NCBI GenBank assembly: GCA_051294375.1 | Contig: CM119268.1 | Coordinates: 18,607,889 to 18,671,888, forward strand | From: Paraspadella gotoi | Lineage: Eukaryota; Chaetognatha | Reading direction: 5' to 3' | Length of the DNA stretch: 64,000 nucleotides | Shown here: positions 33,401 through 45,010 of the stretch, piece by piece | Layout: each line of letters begins with the position of its first letter | Numbering within the stretch: the first letter of the stretch is position 1 | The notes under the pieces: model-generated | Told to the model about the DNA's origin: nothing | Databases searched by the model: none | The model's input: only the letters and a program-made list of their open reading frames with translations | Program-made: the position numbers and the translations under genes

Positions 33401-35115
33401 GAAATTATTGTTATTTTGTTCATTTTAATCCGTTTCTCGTATTTTTGTCGAGAGGATATTCCACGACTTTTGTTTAAAAAACAACCAACGTAATATTTAA
33501 ACTCTGCGTCAGAGGACAGGACAAATCTTTTTCACGAAATAAATAATGAGGGGAAAACAAAAGGCAAGCCGGTCCCGAAGGATACGTTGGACCTTAAGAC
33601 TTTAGGACCTTAAGTTAGGTTTAAGTAAAACTACTATAGGAATACTTAAATAATATTTTTGCTGGATAAATTAAAATATGTAGTTAATATAATTATGTCA
33701 TATTTGTTTAAACCTACGAGGCTGGAATCAATCAGATATTTTTTAAATTTAAACAGAAGCGTGTCGTAGAATCTAATTAACACTACAAAATTGAATAATT
33801 TTATTAAATTATATTTTTCCTATTCTATTATTTAAAGCAACTGGCTGCCCCAATCAGTAAGTTTTGTTAGAATTCAAGATCATCATTGCGGTAAACAGAT
33901 TCCACAGCTCAATGAAAACATTATATTTTAACTAAAAATTAAATATACAATTTTAAGGTCTTTATTATTGAATGTTTTTTATTGCTAATTGCTATCATTG
34001 TTATTTTAGCACTTTTGTTTTAAGCAACTGATCCGCTCAGAGGGCAATGAATTATCTTGGCTAATGTTGAAGCCTGACCCACTGGTTCGTTATATTACCA
34101 AAAACTTTTTTCCCGCGTTAACCGAAGTCTATTTAAATCTCCAAGTTTCCATATTAAATTTAACCCTTAGCCGAAAATCAATTTGCATTTTTCACTTAAC
34201 TTCGGCTAGAAAATCTTCCGCCTCACCAGCCTTACGCTGATGTTTTGCGGGCGTTTTCGCCGCAGGAGCGCGGCAGAGGAAAAGCTGCATCGTCCTATTA
34301 AAAATGGTGAGGCATTTATCGCAAAGATGGAGCAACTTAGCGTTGAGTCACATTTTTATGCATAGACAAACCAAGCTTGAACAATTTTAGTTTTAAATAA
34401 ATAAATAATTAATAAAAACATATATGAAAAATAAAAAAAAGTAAAAAATGTATGTTAATTAAACTTAAAATTAATTATTTCCAAAAAACTTAAATAAGTG
34501 AAACAAGTAATTATGTAATTTTCATCATGACGTACAAACGCTTCAAATGAATCAATTATAACAAAAAAACTATTCATCCAATCAAATGTCCCAAATCATT
34601 AATTGTCGGCTTTTAACGAATTTTTTCAACGATCGACAACAACAACAACAAGGACAACGACGAGATTTAATCGATCCCCAGACGGACAACAACAACAAAG
34701 ACCGTAATTAAACAAAAACAAAATAAACCATTCAAACCGGGCAGCTGGAAAGGATCAGCTGAATCGTATGAGGTGAATAAAATACATGAACCAAAACAAA
34801 ATTTCATAAAAGACAAAGAAAAATATAATTAGGATTAAAAAAGAAATAAAAAAAAAGAAAAAAAAAGGGAGAAAACGATAGAACTTTAACGAAAATAAAT
34901 ATCGACGAGAAAGATGACGATTCGAAAATGTTTAATAATATAACGACGAAAGAAAAAAGTCACGAATTTTAATCTAGTCCTTTAAATATGTTAGAGACGA
35001 GAATATTGTTAAGTGAATAAATGAATAAATATATTAATTAATAATGAATAATAATGAAAAAAAATATTGCCAATATCTGACAAAGAAAGAAAGAAAAATC
35101 GGAAGCTCAAATTCG

Positions 35116-35152
<37 letters not shown>

Positions 35153-36264
35153 NNNNNNNNNNNNNNNNNNNNNNNNNNNNNNNNNNNNNNNNNNNNNNNN
35201 NNNNNNNNNNNNNNNNNNNNNNNNNNNNNNNNNNNNNNNNNNNNNNNNNNNNNNNNNNNNNNNNNNNNNNNNNNNNNNNNNNNNNNNNNNNNNNNNNNNN
35301 NNTCACTCTCTCTCTCTAACTCTCGCTCTCAATCAATAAACGGAGTCGTCCGGTAAACGCATTTTCTTTTTTCATCCTTTTTTGCCACGCTATCCTTTCT
35401 TGTTCCTGTTGCTCCTCCTTCCTTCCCATTCCTCCTCCTCCTCTTCCTCCTTCTCATCCTCTTGCTCATCCTCTTCCTCCTCCTCCCGTTTTCTTATGCT
35501 CCTCCAACAGTTCTTCGTCCTGCTCCCTATTGGTTGCCAACTCGGCGTCTCTNNNNNNNNNNNNNNNNNNNNNNNNNNNNNNNNNNNNNNNNNNNNNNNN
35601 NNNNNNNNNNNNNNNNNNNNNNNNNNNNNNNNNNNNNNNNNNNNNNNNNNNNNNNNNNNNNNNNNNNNNNNNNNNNNNNNNNNNNNNNNNNNNNNNNNNN
35701 NNNNNNNNNNNNNNNNNNNNNNAGAAATTCTAAAATACGAAAATTCCGTACCACACTATTCTCAATTTTTCGTTTTTTTGTTATATATATAATTTTTAAA
35801 ACTTAATTATCTTTCCCAATTTTTTTTCGATAAAAAACTTCTTCAACCAAAGGCTACGATTCTCCATATAAAAAATAAAGATGCTTTAACCGGTATCACA
35901 TTACTAATAAAAATGGTAATGTGGAAATTTTTAAATGTCACAAAAGCTACGACTCAATATTTCTCCTTTGTTCGTTTATTATAGCCCTATTTATATACAT
36001 GAATTCGTTTTTCTTTTTCATTTTGCGTTATTGGTTCAGAATGAAAATTGTTTTTCCTTTTATTTTTCCTTCAAAGGGAAAAAGGATTAAGTTGGATTCT
36101 TTCATCTTTCAACGTTATTGACTTTTCCCGATTACGAAGAGGAGGGACCTCGCTCAATCGTTGCTCATGGCTTATTTCATTTAAAGAGAGAAAGAGAAGA
36201 GAAAGATAAGTTTAAAATGAAGTAAAGATAAAAGAAAATCAATCAAGGATACAAAAAGAAAAAA

Positions 36265-36293
36265 ATAAAGAAAGAAAGAAAGAAAGAAAGAAA

Positions 36294-36369
<76 letters not shown>

Positions 36370-36440
36370 AGGAAAGAAAGAAGGAAAAAAAGAAAGAAGG
36401 AAAGAAAGAAAAAAAAGGAAAAAAAAAGAAAGAAAAAAAC
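36265..36440 (+). repeat. GAAA tetranucleotide microsatellite
   Basis: About 30 GAAA units with a few GGAA variants. Confidence 0.95.
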
Positions 36441-37199
36441 AAACAAACTAATGATTGAAGAAATGTAAGAAATATGATAAGAAATACTTATAAAAAAGAG
36501 AAAAACAAGAGAAGAAAAAGAGAGAGAAAAAGCGGTTTTAGTTTCATGTTTTCCTATCGCATGTCTATTCAAAAAAAAGAGAGAGAGAGAGAGTCGGACG
36601 GNNNNNNNNNNNNNNNNNNNNNNNNNNNNNNNNNNNNNNNNNNNNNNNNNNNNNNNNNNNNNNNNNNNNNNNNNNNNNNNNNNNNNNNNNNNNNNNNNNN
36701 NNNNNNNNNNNNNNNNNNNNNNNNNNNNNNNNNNNNNNNNNNNNNNNNNNNNNNNAGAGAGCCAACGCTCGCCAACGTCTCGTAAAACCCGCGGCGTCTC
36801 GATGAGTCATCCCCTTCCTTCCAAGATTCATGATCCTTCTCTTCACTTTCTACCAACCTGTTCCTTCTCTTACGTTGCTCGTTCGTCTTTTTCGTCGACC
36901 TCATCGTTTATTCGTCGTCATCGTCGTCGTCATCCTCGTATCCTTTCGACATCAAAGAAAATATCATTCTGGTTTCTTCACTTGTCCCAAATATTTTCGG
37001 AATCGCCGTGGTCGTCGTCGTCTCCGACGTAGTAAAATCTACCGATATCAACCTGGCCTCGTTGTCGAAAACGTAAACAAGGGAAACAAAAAATTAGAAG
37101 AATCAAGCAACGACTTTTGTTGACGTCGATTCCACTCGCAGACTCTGACGCAAACGTCGGGGAGAACAACGACAAAGACGATGACGCTTCAATTTTCAC

Positions 37200-37285
<86 letters not shown>
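37200..37285 (+). repeat. TC microsatellite
   Basis: Two (TC)n blocks. The flanks (36900-37180 and 37290-37470) are GC-richer, with CGTCGT and GACG motifs and no recognisable exon. Confidence 0.95.
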
Positions 37286-37286
<1 letters not shown>

Positions 37287-38786
37287 CTCTGGCACGTTTC
37301 CATCCCACTACTTATCATGTCCCTCCGTCGCGTCCCTGGCTCTCCCTCCGCCTCGAGTCTTCGTGTAGCGACCAGTTGCCTTTCGTCGTTGCCCATGCGA
37401 CGGGGAGAGCGTACGCGTTATGTCAGCGCTTGTGGACGAAGAAGGGAGGCGGGTGGAGAGAACGGTTCGTATCTTTTTTTAAATTTAAAATGTATTTTCA
37501 AATTATTCGTAGTATTCAATCGCACTCTCACAAGTTTAATCGTTCAAAAAAAAAATAGTAAACAAGTTTTTGATTTTAAGTCTTTCAATTTGCTTTCTTA
37601 ATTATTTTAGACTTTAACAAATCCTTCCTCTTGCTTCATGTTTGATGCATCCATTAGAGCGATGTGAAAAAAGTAAGACCATCTATATGTATAGTAATAA
37701 CTAATAAGTATATAAAGTCCAATTAACTTGATTAATTATACCGATTTTTAATTTTTTACCGAGCTTTGAATCATATATATTTTATTATTTTGATGTACTT
37801 AACAAGATTTATATTTAAATAATATTTTTTTAGATATTAAATAGTCCCACATACAAAATAATCTAACTGGTATCCTATTTTAGTAAAAAATGCAAATAAA
37901 TATAGATCATTATATACTATTAGTGTCTAATTCTTTCTTTCAAACTTCCCTTCGATCCATGGCATCGCGCCGGTCTCGTTTCTCCGACGCCGAGACTGAC
38001 ATGTTTATGTCGTCGCTCGGAGTAGAGGGGGGGACAGAGGGGGGCGAGTCGCGAGGCGGAGAAATTCGGTGAACGGGACCCCCGCTTTTTTTTAAGCGTC
38101 ACCAGAATTGAGAATCTGCGTCCGTCCGAGTTTTTGTACGCGTCACGTGACATAATCTTTGTTAGTACGGGTGTACGGGTGGGATTCGCTTCAGGATTAA
38201 TATATTGAGATCGAAATCAAAAGTCCAGATTCGCTGGGAAATTTTTTTTCGGTCTTAATCTTGTTTCACTGTTTCGAAGCACGCGGGAATTTTATCCCTC
38301 GTGGATTAAAATAATTTGATTCGAGGTACGTTTGACATTTTTTGGTCGTTGAGGGGCACTTTTAAGTTTTTTATATTATTTTATTCTAACTCCAATTACT
38401 CGTGATTGGATGGATGGATTAAATTGAAATTTTTTGTGTGGGTGGGATAGTGTGGGATTGAGCTGGATGTAAAGTTTCGATGGAATCGTGCGAGTAGAAA
38501 TGAGTTTAAATGGAAAAAACAAAATTCATATCTACTTGAAGCATTTTTACTTATATTTACTCATAAATATTATAATTATTAAAAATTGGATAAATAAATT
38601 GAAATGAAATTTTGTGTGTGGGTAGGAAAGTATGTAATTAAGCTGGATATAAGTTTTTGATGGAATCGTAGTAGTGGAAAAGAGTTTAAAATAGAAAACA
38701 AAAAGACATATTTATTTCAATTTTTAAAAGTTACTCTCGGTCTATTCGCTCTCTGATTGAATAATTGATTGAATGTTTGATTGATT

Positions 38787-38925
38787 GATTGACCAAATTA
38801 TGCCAGTTTACAAAATTATGCCAGTTGACAAAATTACGCCAGTTGACAAAATTATGAAAGTTGACCAAATTATGCCTGTTGACCAAATTATGTCCGTTGA
38901 CCAAATAAGTTGACCAAACTGCTAC
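38787..38925 (+). repeat. 18-bp minisatellite, about 8 units
   Basis: The repeated unit is CAAATTATGCCAGTTGAC with small variants. No coding sequence. Confidence 0.9.
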
Positions 38926-39619
38926 TGGTATTGATAGATCAATTGATTTATAGATTTTTTCCTATATTTATTAAGAAGTCAGTTATGATTTGTTACAATC
39001 ACAAATTACCATGATTTATCCTATCACCTTAGCTTATTACTTATCGTAGGCAGATCCGACATTGTTTGATCAAACTTGTTTTTATTCGATTCCGCATCGG
39101 AATGCGCATCGATAGCTGTTGTTGTTGTTGTTGTTGTTGTTGTTGTCGCGTGTTAACGACTTTTGGCGTTCGACGTCATGGGGAGAGTAAAGGGGGTTGG
39201 AGGGAATGGTGGAGTGGACGGAGTGGAGATTAAGAGGGTGGTTAAAAGAGAGGTGGACAAGTGGTTAAATGATCGGAGTAAGACATCAAAGTGAAATTCA
39301 TCAAGAAGTGATTGGTTGATAGAGTAATTAATCGATTGATTGATTGATTAATCGCTCGATCGATTGACCTATTTCCTCATGTCGCGGATACTCTAAATCC
39401 TTGGGAACGGAATCATATTATTCGCTCGGCGTACTCGATTAGACTCCTGAATGGTGGTCGCGGTGGTCGGCGTGGTGGAAGACGTGGTGGAAGGCGTGGT
39501 CGTGGCTTAAGGGTGGGGAAATCGCTCCCGCTGCCCACGGGACATTCGAGCTGCCATCCTCGTCCCAAGAGACGTTGATACGTCGATGCTTTTTTCTCTT
39601 TTTATTCCTTCTTTTTCTC

Positions 39620-39724
<105 letters not shown>

Positions 39725-40053
39725 TCTCTCTCTCTTTTCATCTCCACTTTCCCTTTTGTTCTTTATATCAAATAGGCCGTGGAAACGCATTTATTCTAAA
39801 CGCTGAATTCGTTGTTTAGAATGAATGTGCTTCTATCTGGCTCTGACTCTGAGAAAGGCGTGGATATCTAATGATGATCATTAATTACCGTAGATATTAG
39901 CATTAACAGGCCTATATATACCGTGGATATCATTAATCTGTATTTTGAAGCATTGTTAGAATGATGATGCCCACGACAAAATTCAGTTTCAATCTTTATA
40001 TTTTTTTCTTTATCTTATCTTTATCCTTATCTTTTTTTTTATCTTGAATCTCT

Positions 40054-40112
<59 letters not shown>

Positions 40113-40451
40113 TATCTCCGCATATCTCTTTCTCTTCAACGACGTCGGCATTTCAATCATTAAATTTGTTTCCCTCGCTCCGTTCGGTCGACTTTCTCCC
40201 GCGCGTGCGCTTCAGTTTCTACATGTAACCTGAAAATACTACACATAATTTGATTTTAAAGAGGATGTTTTTTTTGTTAGAAAAAAAAAAGTTTATTTTT
40301 TTCTTTGTATAGGTCCTATATTTTCTCCATGCTCTGTTGCTGACTAACTGACTGACTGACTAGCTGACTTACTGACTTTCTAACTTTCTAACTTCTCTTT
40401 TACTGACTTACTTTTTAACTGCCTAAATGACCTACTGACTGACTCACTGAC

Positions 40452-40522
40452 TGAATCACGCACTCACTCACTCACTCACTCACTCACTCACTCACTCACT
40501 CACTCACTCACTCACTCACTCA
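40452..40522 (+). repeat. CTCA tetranucleotide microsatellite
   Basis: About 17 ACTC units in a larger GACTGACT-rich region (40340-40580). Confidence 0.95.
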
Positions 40523-40885
40523 CCGGGTGACTTACATTTTAACTGACAGAACGACAGGCTGGCTGACGGGCAGACTTACTTTTAACTCACTTTGCCCCAG
40601 AAATTGTGGTTCGGATCGAAAAAGAAGAGAAGAATTGAGTCGTGATTCAAAGAGGAAGTGAGTCAGTGATTCGAGCGAATATTCATTCACGCGAGTTTCA
40701 ATTTAAGAAGCGAATAAGCGACGTCACAGTTTTTAAGTCAAAGAGAGAGAATCAAAGAGAATCAAAGAGAATCAAAGAGAATCAAAGAGAGAGAAACGTG
40801 ATCGGGGGAGAATGAGAAAAAAGATATTAACACTTTGGTTCTCAAATCTCTCTGCGGTGTTACTTGGAGGATCGGAGGGCGCCGT

Positions 40886-41020
40886 TCACTTCGCCTTCTT
40901 GGTTGTGAACATTGTGATGACCGCCGGGACCCCTTTGTCTCTCAGAACTGATTCATCACAAATCAGGAATTTCTTCTTCAGTTGAGGGAAGCAGCCCAAA
41001 AAGAGATCGTCCCTAAGGGT
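40886..41020 (-). CDS. Candidate terminal exon of an unrecognised minus-strand gene
   Basis: On the minus strand an acceptor GCGCAG at 41021-41022 is followed by 45 clean codons ending in TGA: TLRDDLFLGCFPQLKKKFLI, then CDESVLRDKGVPAVITMFTT and KKAK. Base composition rises sharply above the AT-rich flanks and the peptide is not low-complexity, which suggests real coding sequence or a decayed retrocopy. I do not recognise the family and found no partner exon. The frame remains open for four codons upstream of the acceptor before a stop. Confidence 0.4.
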   Translation of the reverse strand, partial: TLRDDLFLGCFPQLKKKFLICDESVLRDKGVPAVITMFTTKKAK

Positions 41021-41287
41021 CTGCGCGAAATTAGATCAGTTTTCCACTTTTTTTATATTTTTTTCTAAAATTTGATTCATCATCTTACACTCGTGTTTTT
41101 TAGTCAATACATTCTAAACAACTTTAAATATTACTAAAAGAATACAAAATATTTTTTAGAATTAAACAACCTTTAATTGTAATTTATTGTAATAATTAAA
41201 GTCATATCTGACTGTTTCGTATAACTCCTGTAAAATTGATCGCTTTTCACCTTTCATTCATTTCTCGATTTTAACACCCCGCATTGA

Positions 41288-41348
<61 letters not shown>

Positions 41349-42047
41349 CCTCCCTCCGTCCCTTCTCCCTCTCTGCATCTCTACTCTGAAGATTGAAGTT
41401 TAAGGATTTTTTTTACTAGTTTCGAATTTTTTCTTAAAAATTTTTAAAATTTCCAGATCGTAGGCCTTCAAGGTTGTTTTGGCAAATTGCCTCCAGCCCT
41501 ATGGATTTGACTGGAAAAGAAAGCTTTATTTTGTTGCTAACACATGATGCCCGCAAGAAAGACGGCTTTATTATTCAGTATCATGGGCGAGGCTCTTGAA
41601 AAAAATAACTCCGTCTATTTGTTTCCCGTTATTTTTCGATATTATCGAAGTGTTTCGAAGTGTTCTTCGTCGTACTACAAGGTACAAACAGTCCTGGTTT
41701 GTACGCTTCCCTGATATGTGAGCTCCTACAAATATTTTTTCAAATCCCGTAATCGGATCTGACCACTTTCTACCACCTTTTTCTCCGACTATCCCCCCCC
41801 GCCGAATTTTTTCCCACCCGATACTAACTGGAGGTTTCCGGCTCCTTTATAGTGACCGATCCGATTGTCATCGAGCATATATCATCTTAACTCGCCCCAC
41901 CCGTCTCTTTATTCGTCTGCCACCCCTACCTTACTACACCCCGCCACCCGTCCGTTCCCCTGCGTCAATCTCGTAATCGTAAAATTTGGGATCTTCTCGT
42001 TCGATGGACAACTCAAAAAATCCGACTGAAACAAACAAGGCGCGTCT

Positions 42048-42086
<39 letters not shown>

Positions 42087-44019
42087 TCATCTCAAGCGTC
42101 GAAGATGGTTTGATTATCATCTGTCTCTCAAGTCTCTCTCTCTCTCTCTCTGTCAGCGTCACATACCACTTTTTCAGCCTTACGCTTCATGTCATTATCG
42201 ACCTTTTTTTTCGTCAATCGATAAAAATCAAATTGTCAATTTACTCTTGATAACGAGAAACCGTGACGGATCTAGAATTAGGTAGTGAACGCGTGATTTT
42301 TAATGGGTTATCTAACTAACGGTGATGAAATAATTTCAAAATTTAAGTGTAAGAATATTTTACATCAAAGATTAAAAAAGTCTATTTTTTAAACTCACAA
42401 AAACGCAAACCAAAGTTCGAAATTCACGTTCACCTAATCAATAAATTTCTTTTAATCGTTAATCTTGACTTTGATAATTTTTAGATAAATCTCCCGCGAA
42501 CAAATGAACCCTGTGCGAGCTGGCGTGACGTGGCGGGTAATAAACTAAAATTCATGAAATTTTCACAAATAATTTTGTTCATCGATGATGGGAAAAGAAA
42601 CGTTCGATCACAACTAATCCACGATTTCCTATCACAATCCTACTTTTTCACTCTTCCAGCATATTTACCACTCGTCAACGGNNNNNNNNNNNNNNNNNNN
42701 NNNNNNNNNNNNNNNNNNNNNNNNNNNNNNNNNNNNNNNNNNNNNNNNNNNNNNNNNNNNNNNNNNNNNNNNNNNNNNNNNNNNNNNNNNNNNNNNNNNN
42801 NNNNNNNNNNNNNNNNNNNNNNNNNNAGAAATATTTTGTGGAATCCTGATCATATTTCGGTTTTTTATGACCTCCAGTTCACCCGAAACAGTTTGGTTTT
42901 TATTTTTCATGAGATATCGCTATGGTTAATATATCATTACCAAATGTTCTCTACAGTTTACTCCCTGTTTGATTACGAGTCAGAGGCAAAAAAATCTTAT
43001 CCATTTCTTCGGATCTATGTACAACAGTAAACAATCCGTGTTTTGAATAGGGGTATCATATGTAAACAGTGCATAGAGATTCATAGACAGCAATTGGATT
43101 GGGGGAAGGGGAAAAGAAGGGCAACATTAAGATTCGACAGATTACAAACGACCGAAGGGGTAATAAATTCTGAGGGACTAATTAAAGATGCGGTAGATCA
43201 ACAGAGGACGACGACGATGACGAGAACGACGACGACGACGACGACGACGACGAGCAAAGACGATATCATAGTATAAAATCGTCTTTGCTCGCCCTCGTCC
43301 TCAGCCTCATCGGCGATGGCCGACGGCAACAAGAGACTCAAACTTTTTTTTTCCTCGTCTGGCCAAAAAGATCTCGGTTGATATAATTTTCGCTTTGGGC
43401 TAATTGGACGGATACAGTCGAATCGTCGCTGATTGGACGGATACAGTCGGCGCTTCGCCGATTGGACGGGGCTAACTGACTTTTTGTGCTGTGAGGTCGA
43501 ACGCACGGATTATCTTTTTACGCCGCATAAACCCGCGTCGTCTCTTTCTTTCTTTCTTTCTTTTTCTTTCTTTTTTTTTTCTTTCTTTTTTTTCATATTT
43601 ATCGTTTATTTCGTTCGCTCGTGTTCGTTTTCGTTCGTTAATTATTTTTTTTAATAATTATTTTTCGCAATTTTTTTTTTTCAGGACGTCCTACTAGCTC
43701 AAACTCCGAGCTTCAAAATCGAATGATCAAATTAAAATAAATGAAAGGGGGAAAAACTATTCAATCCGAACGAAAATATTTTTATGGATTTTCCAGGTCT
43801 ACGTAGGACATAAAAAAAATCATTAGCCACTAACTACCATTGGGAGATTATTATAAAACTACGAAAACAAAACAGAAAAAAAAGAAAACAAAAACAAAAA
43901 CGGCGTTAAAAACGGTCATGCAGATACACCTCGTCTTAAATCGTTTTCGAATCGGGCGAAGAGAGATTTCGATCTTCATCTAGAAAAAACGAATCTCGGG
44001 GACGTGAAGGACGCGTGCG

Positions 44020-44053
<34 letters not shown>

Positions 44054-44139
44054 CTCCTCCTCTCTCTCATCTCTCCTCCGCCAAGGTCGTATGAGTTCAC
44101 TCACCCTCTTTAACTCATCCCAGTTGCGCCTCTTTTCAA
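41021..44139. other. Region between the candidate minus-strand exon and numb
   Basis: TC tracts, one gap, and unique sequence at 41380-42030 and 42160-43200 with no recognisable exon. The CGA/ACG tract at 43204-43256 and the CCAAT repeats follow. Confidence 0.5.
43403..43475 (-). promoter_or_regulatory. Three inverted CCAAT boxes at 29-bp spacing
   Basis: ATTGGACGG begins at 43403, 43432 and 43461; the first two are followed by ATACAGTCG. The unit is a 29-bp tandem repeat. NF-Y-type CCAAT boxes are promoter elements, so this could mark a start site 1.5 kb upstream of numb exon 1 or for a minus-strand gene. Confidence 0.35.
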
Positions 44140-44290
44140 AGCGGAGACGTAATCGTCGTGAAGCTCGGGTCGTGAAACGACGTCCACGCCCAGGGTTGCT
44201 ATGCGACGACAGACGCTCGAATCTTAAACTTTGCGCATGCGCGGACTCGGATAAACGTCGACTCTTTGCAAGCAGCTTTTTATAATAAAC
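44140..44290 (+). promoter_or_regulatory. CpG-rich segment with an NRF1-type site, possible numb promoter
   Basis: This is a GC- and CpG-rich island in AT-rich surroundings with TGCGCATGCGC at 44232-44242, a match to the NRF1 consensus. It lies 690 bases before the numb start codon. No TATA box was identified. Confidence 0.3.
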
Positions 44291-44757
44291 CGTAAAATTA
44301 AGTTGTCGCTAGCGTGTTCGAATTGTTAAAAATTAAATTCAGCAAATCAATTCATTAAGTTAATTCATTTTTCGGTGAATCGAAATTATGACTCCCTCTC
44401 TCTCATACGCTTTATTTTCGCACCTCACGAAGAATAAACAATATTGGCTAAAAAAACAAAATCATCTTTAGATAGAAAAAATAAAATCAACGAGAATAAA
44501 GAAAAATAAATAAAAAATAATTTGATGAAAAAGTAAAAAAAATAAACCATCCAGCTTCGTTTGTTTCAACGAGCGCTCTATCTCACTAAGTCAGAGATTG
44601 AGAAAGAGAAACGTCACACAGTGGGAGAGAGAGAGAGAGAGCGAGCGAGAGTGTCAGCGAAATTCTGACCTCTGGTTCCGCGCTTTTCTCCATTTTCTCA
44701 CAAATTACGCACTGGGGCGCAGTTCATATATCAAAACCAAAGCATAAAAAAAGGGAA

Positions 44758-44908
44758 AATCCCCTTAAAAAATCGAAACTCTGTCTTTGTGACCGTCGAA
44801 AATAATAGAATAAAAAAAGGAAAACGTGAGAACAATCCCCTTAAAAGTCGTTGACTCAGAATTATCGCAGAAAAAAAAACTGGGGGGAAAAACGTAATCC
44901 CCTTAAAA
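44758..44908 (+). repeat. numb: Three AATCCCCTTAAAA units just upstream of the numb start
   Basis: The 13-mer occurs at 44758, 44834 and 44896, each preceded by an A-rich GGAAAA or GGGGAAAA context, ending 15 bases before the in-frame ATG at 44924. It looks like a degenerate three-copy tandem duplication. In the 5' UTR or promoter it could be a binding-site array. Confidence 0.6.
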
Positions 44909-44929
44909 GTTTCACCTTCGCAAATGAAA

Positions 44930-45010
44930 ATGGATAAATTGAAACGAACTCTTTCCTTCAGAAGGAGGAAAGACCCTGAGCCCGAAAGCGCCAAGCCTCA
45001 CCAGTGGCAG
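44930..45010 (+). CDS. numb: Numb exon 1: start codon and basic membrane-binding N-terminus
   Basis: It encodes [15 protein letters not shown], then [10 protein letters not shown], with donor CAG|GTAAGG in phase 0. The start at 44930 is chosen because the family begins M-D/N-K/R-L; an in-frame ATG two codons upstream (44924) would add MK. The frame stays open upstream, so a longer N-terminus like one fly isoform is not excluded. The LSFRRRKD serine matches the aPKC site that releases Numb from the cortex. Confidence 0.88.

Noticed and set aside
34264-34304. 41-base mini exon (TTCGCCGCAG ... AAAATG|GTGAGG)
   Set aside because: Good splice sites but no phase partner and no recognisable residues; likely chance.
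38787-38925. CRISPR-like array
   Set aside because: Contiguous 18-bp tandem units without spacers, in a eukaryotic genome.
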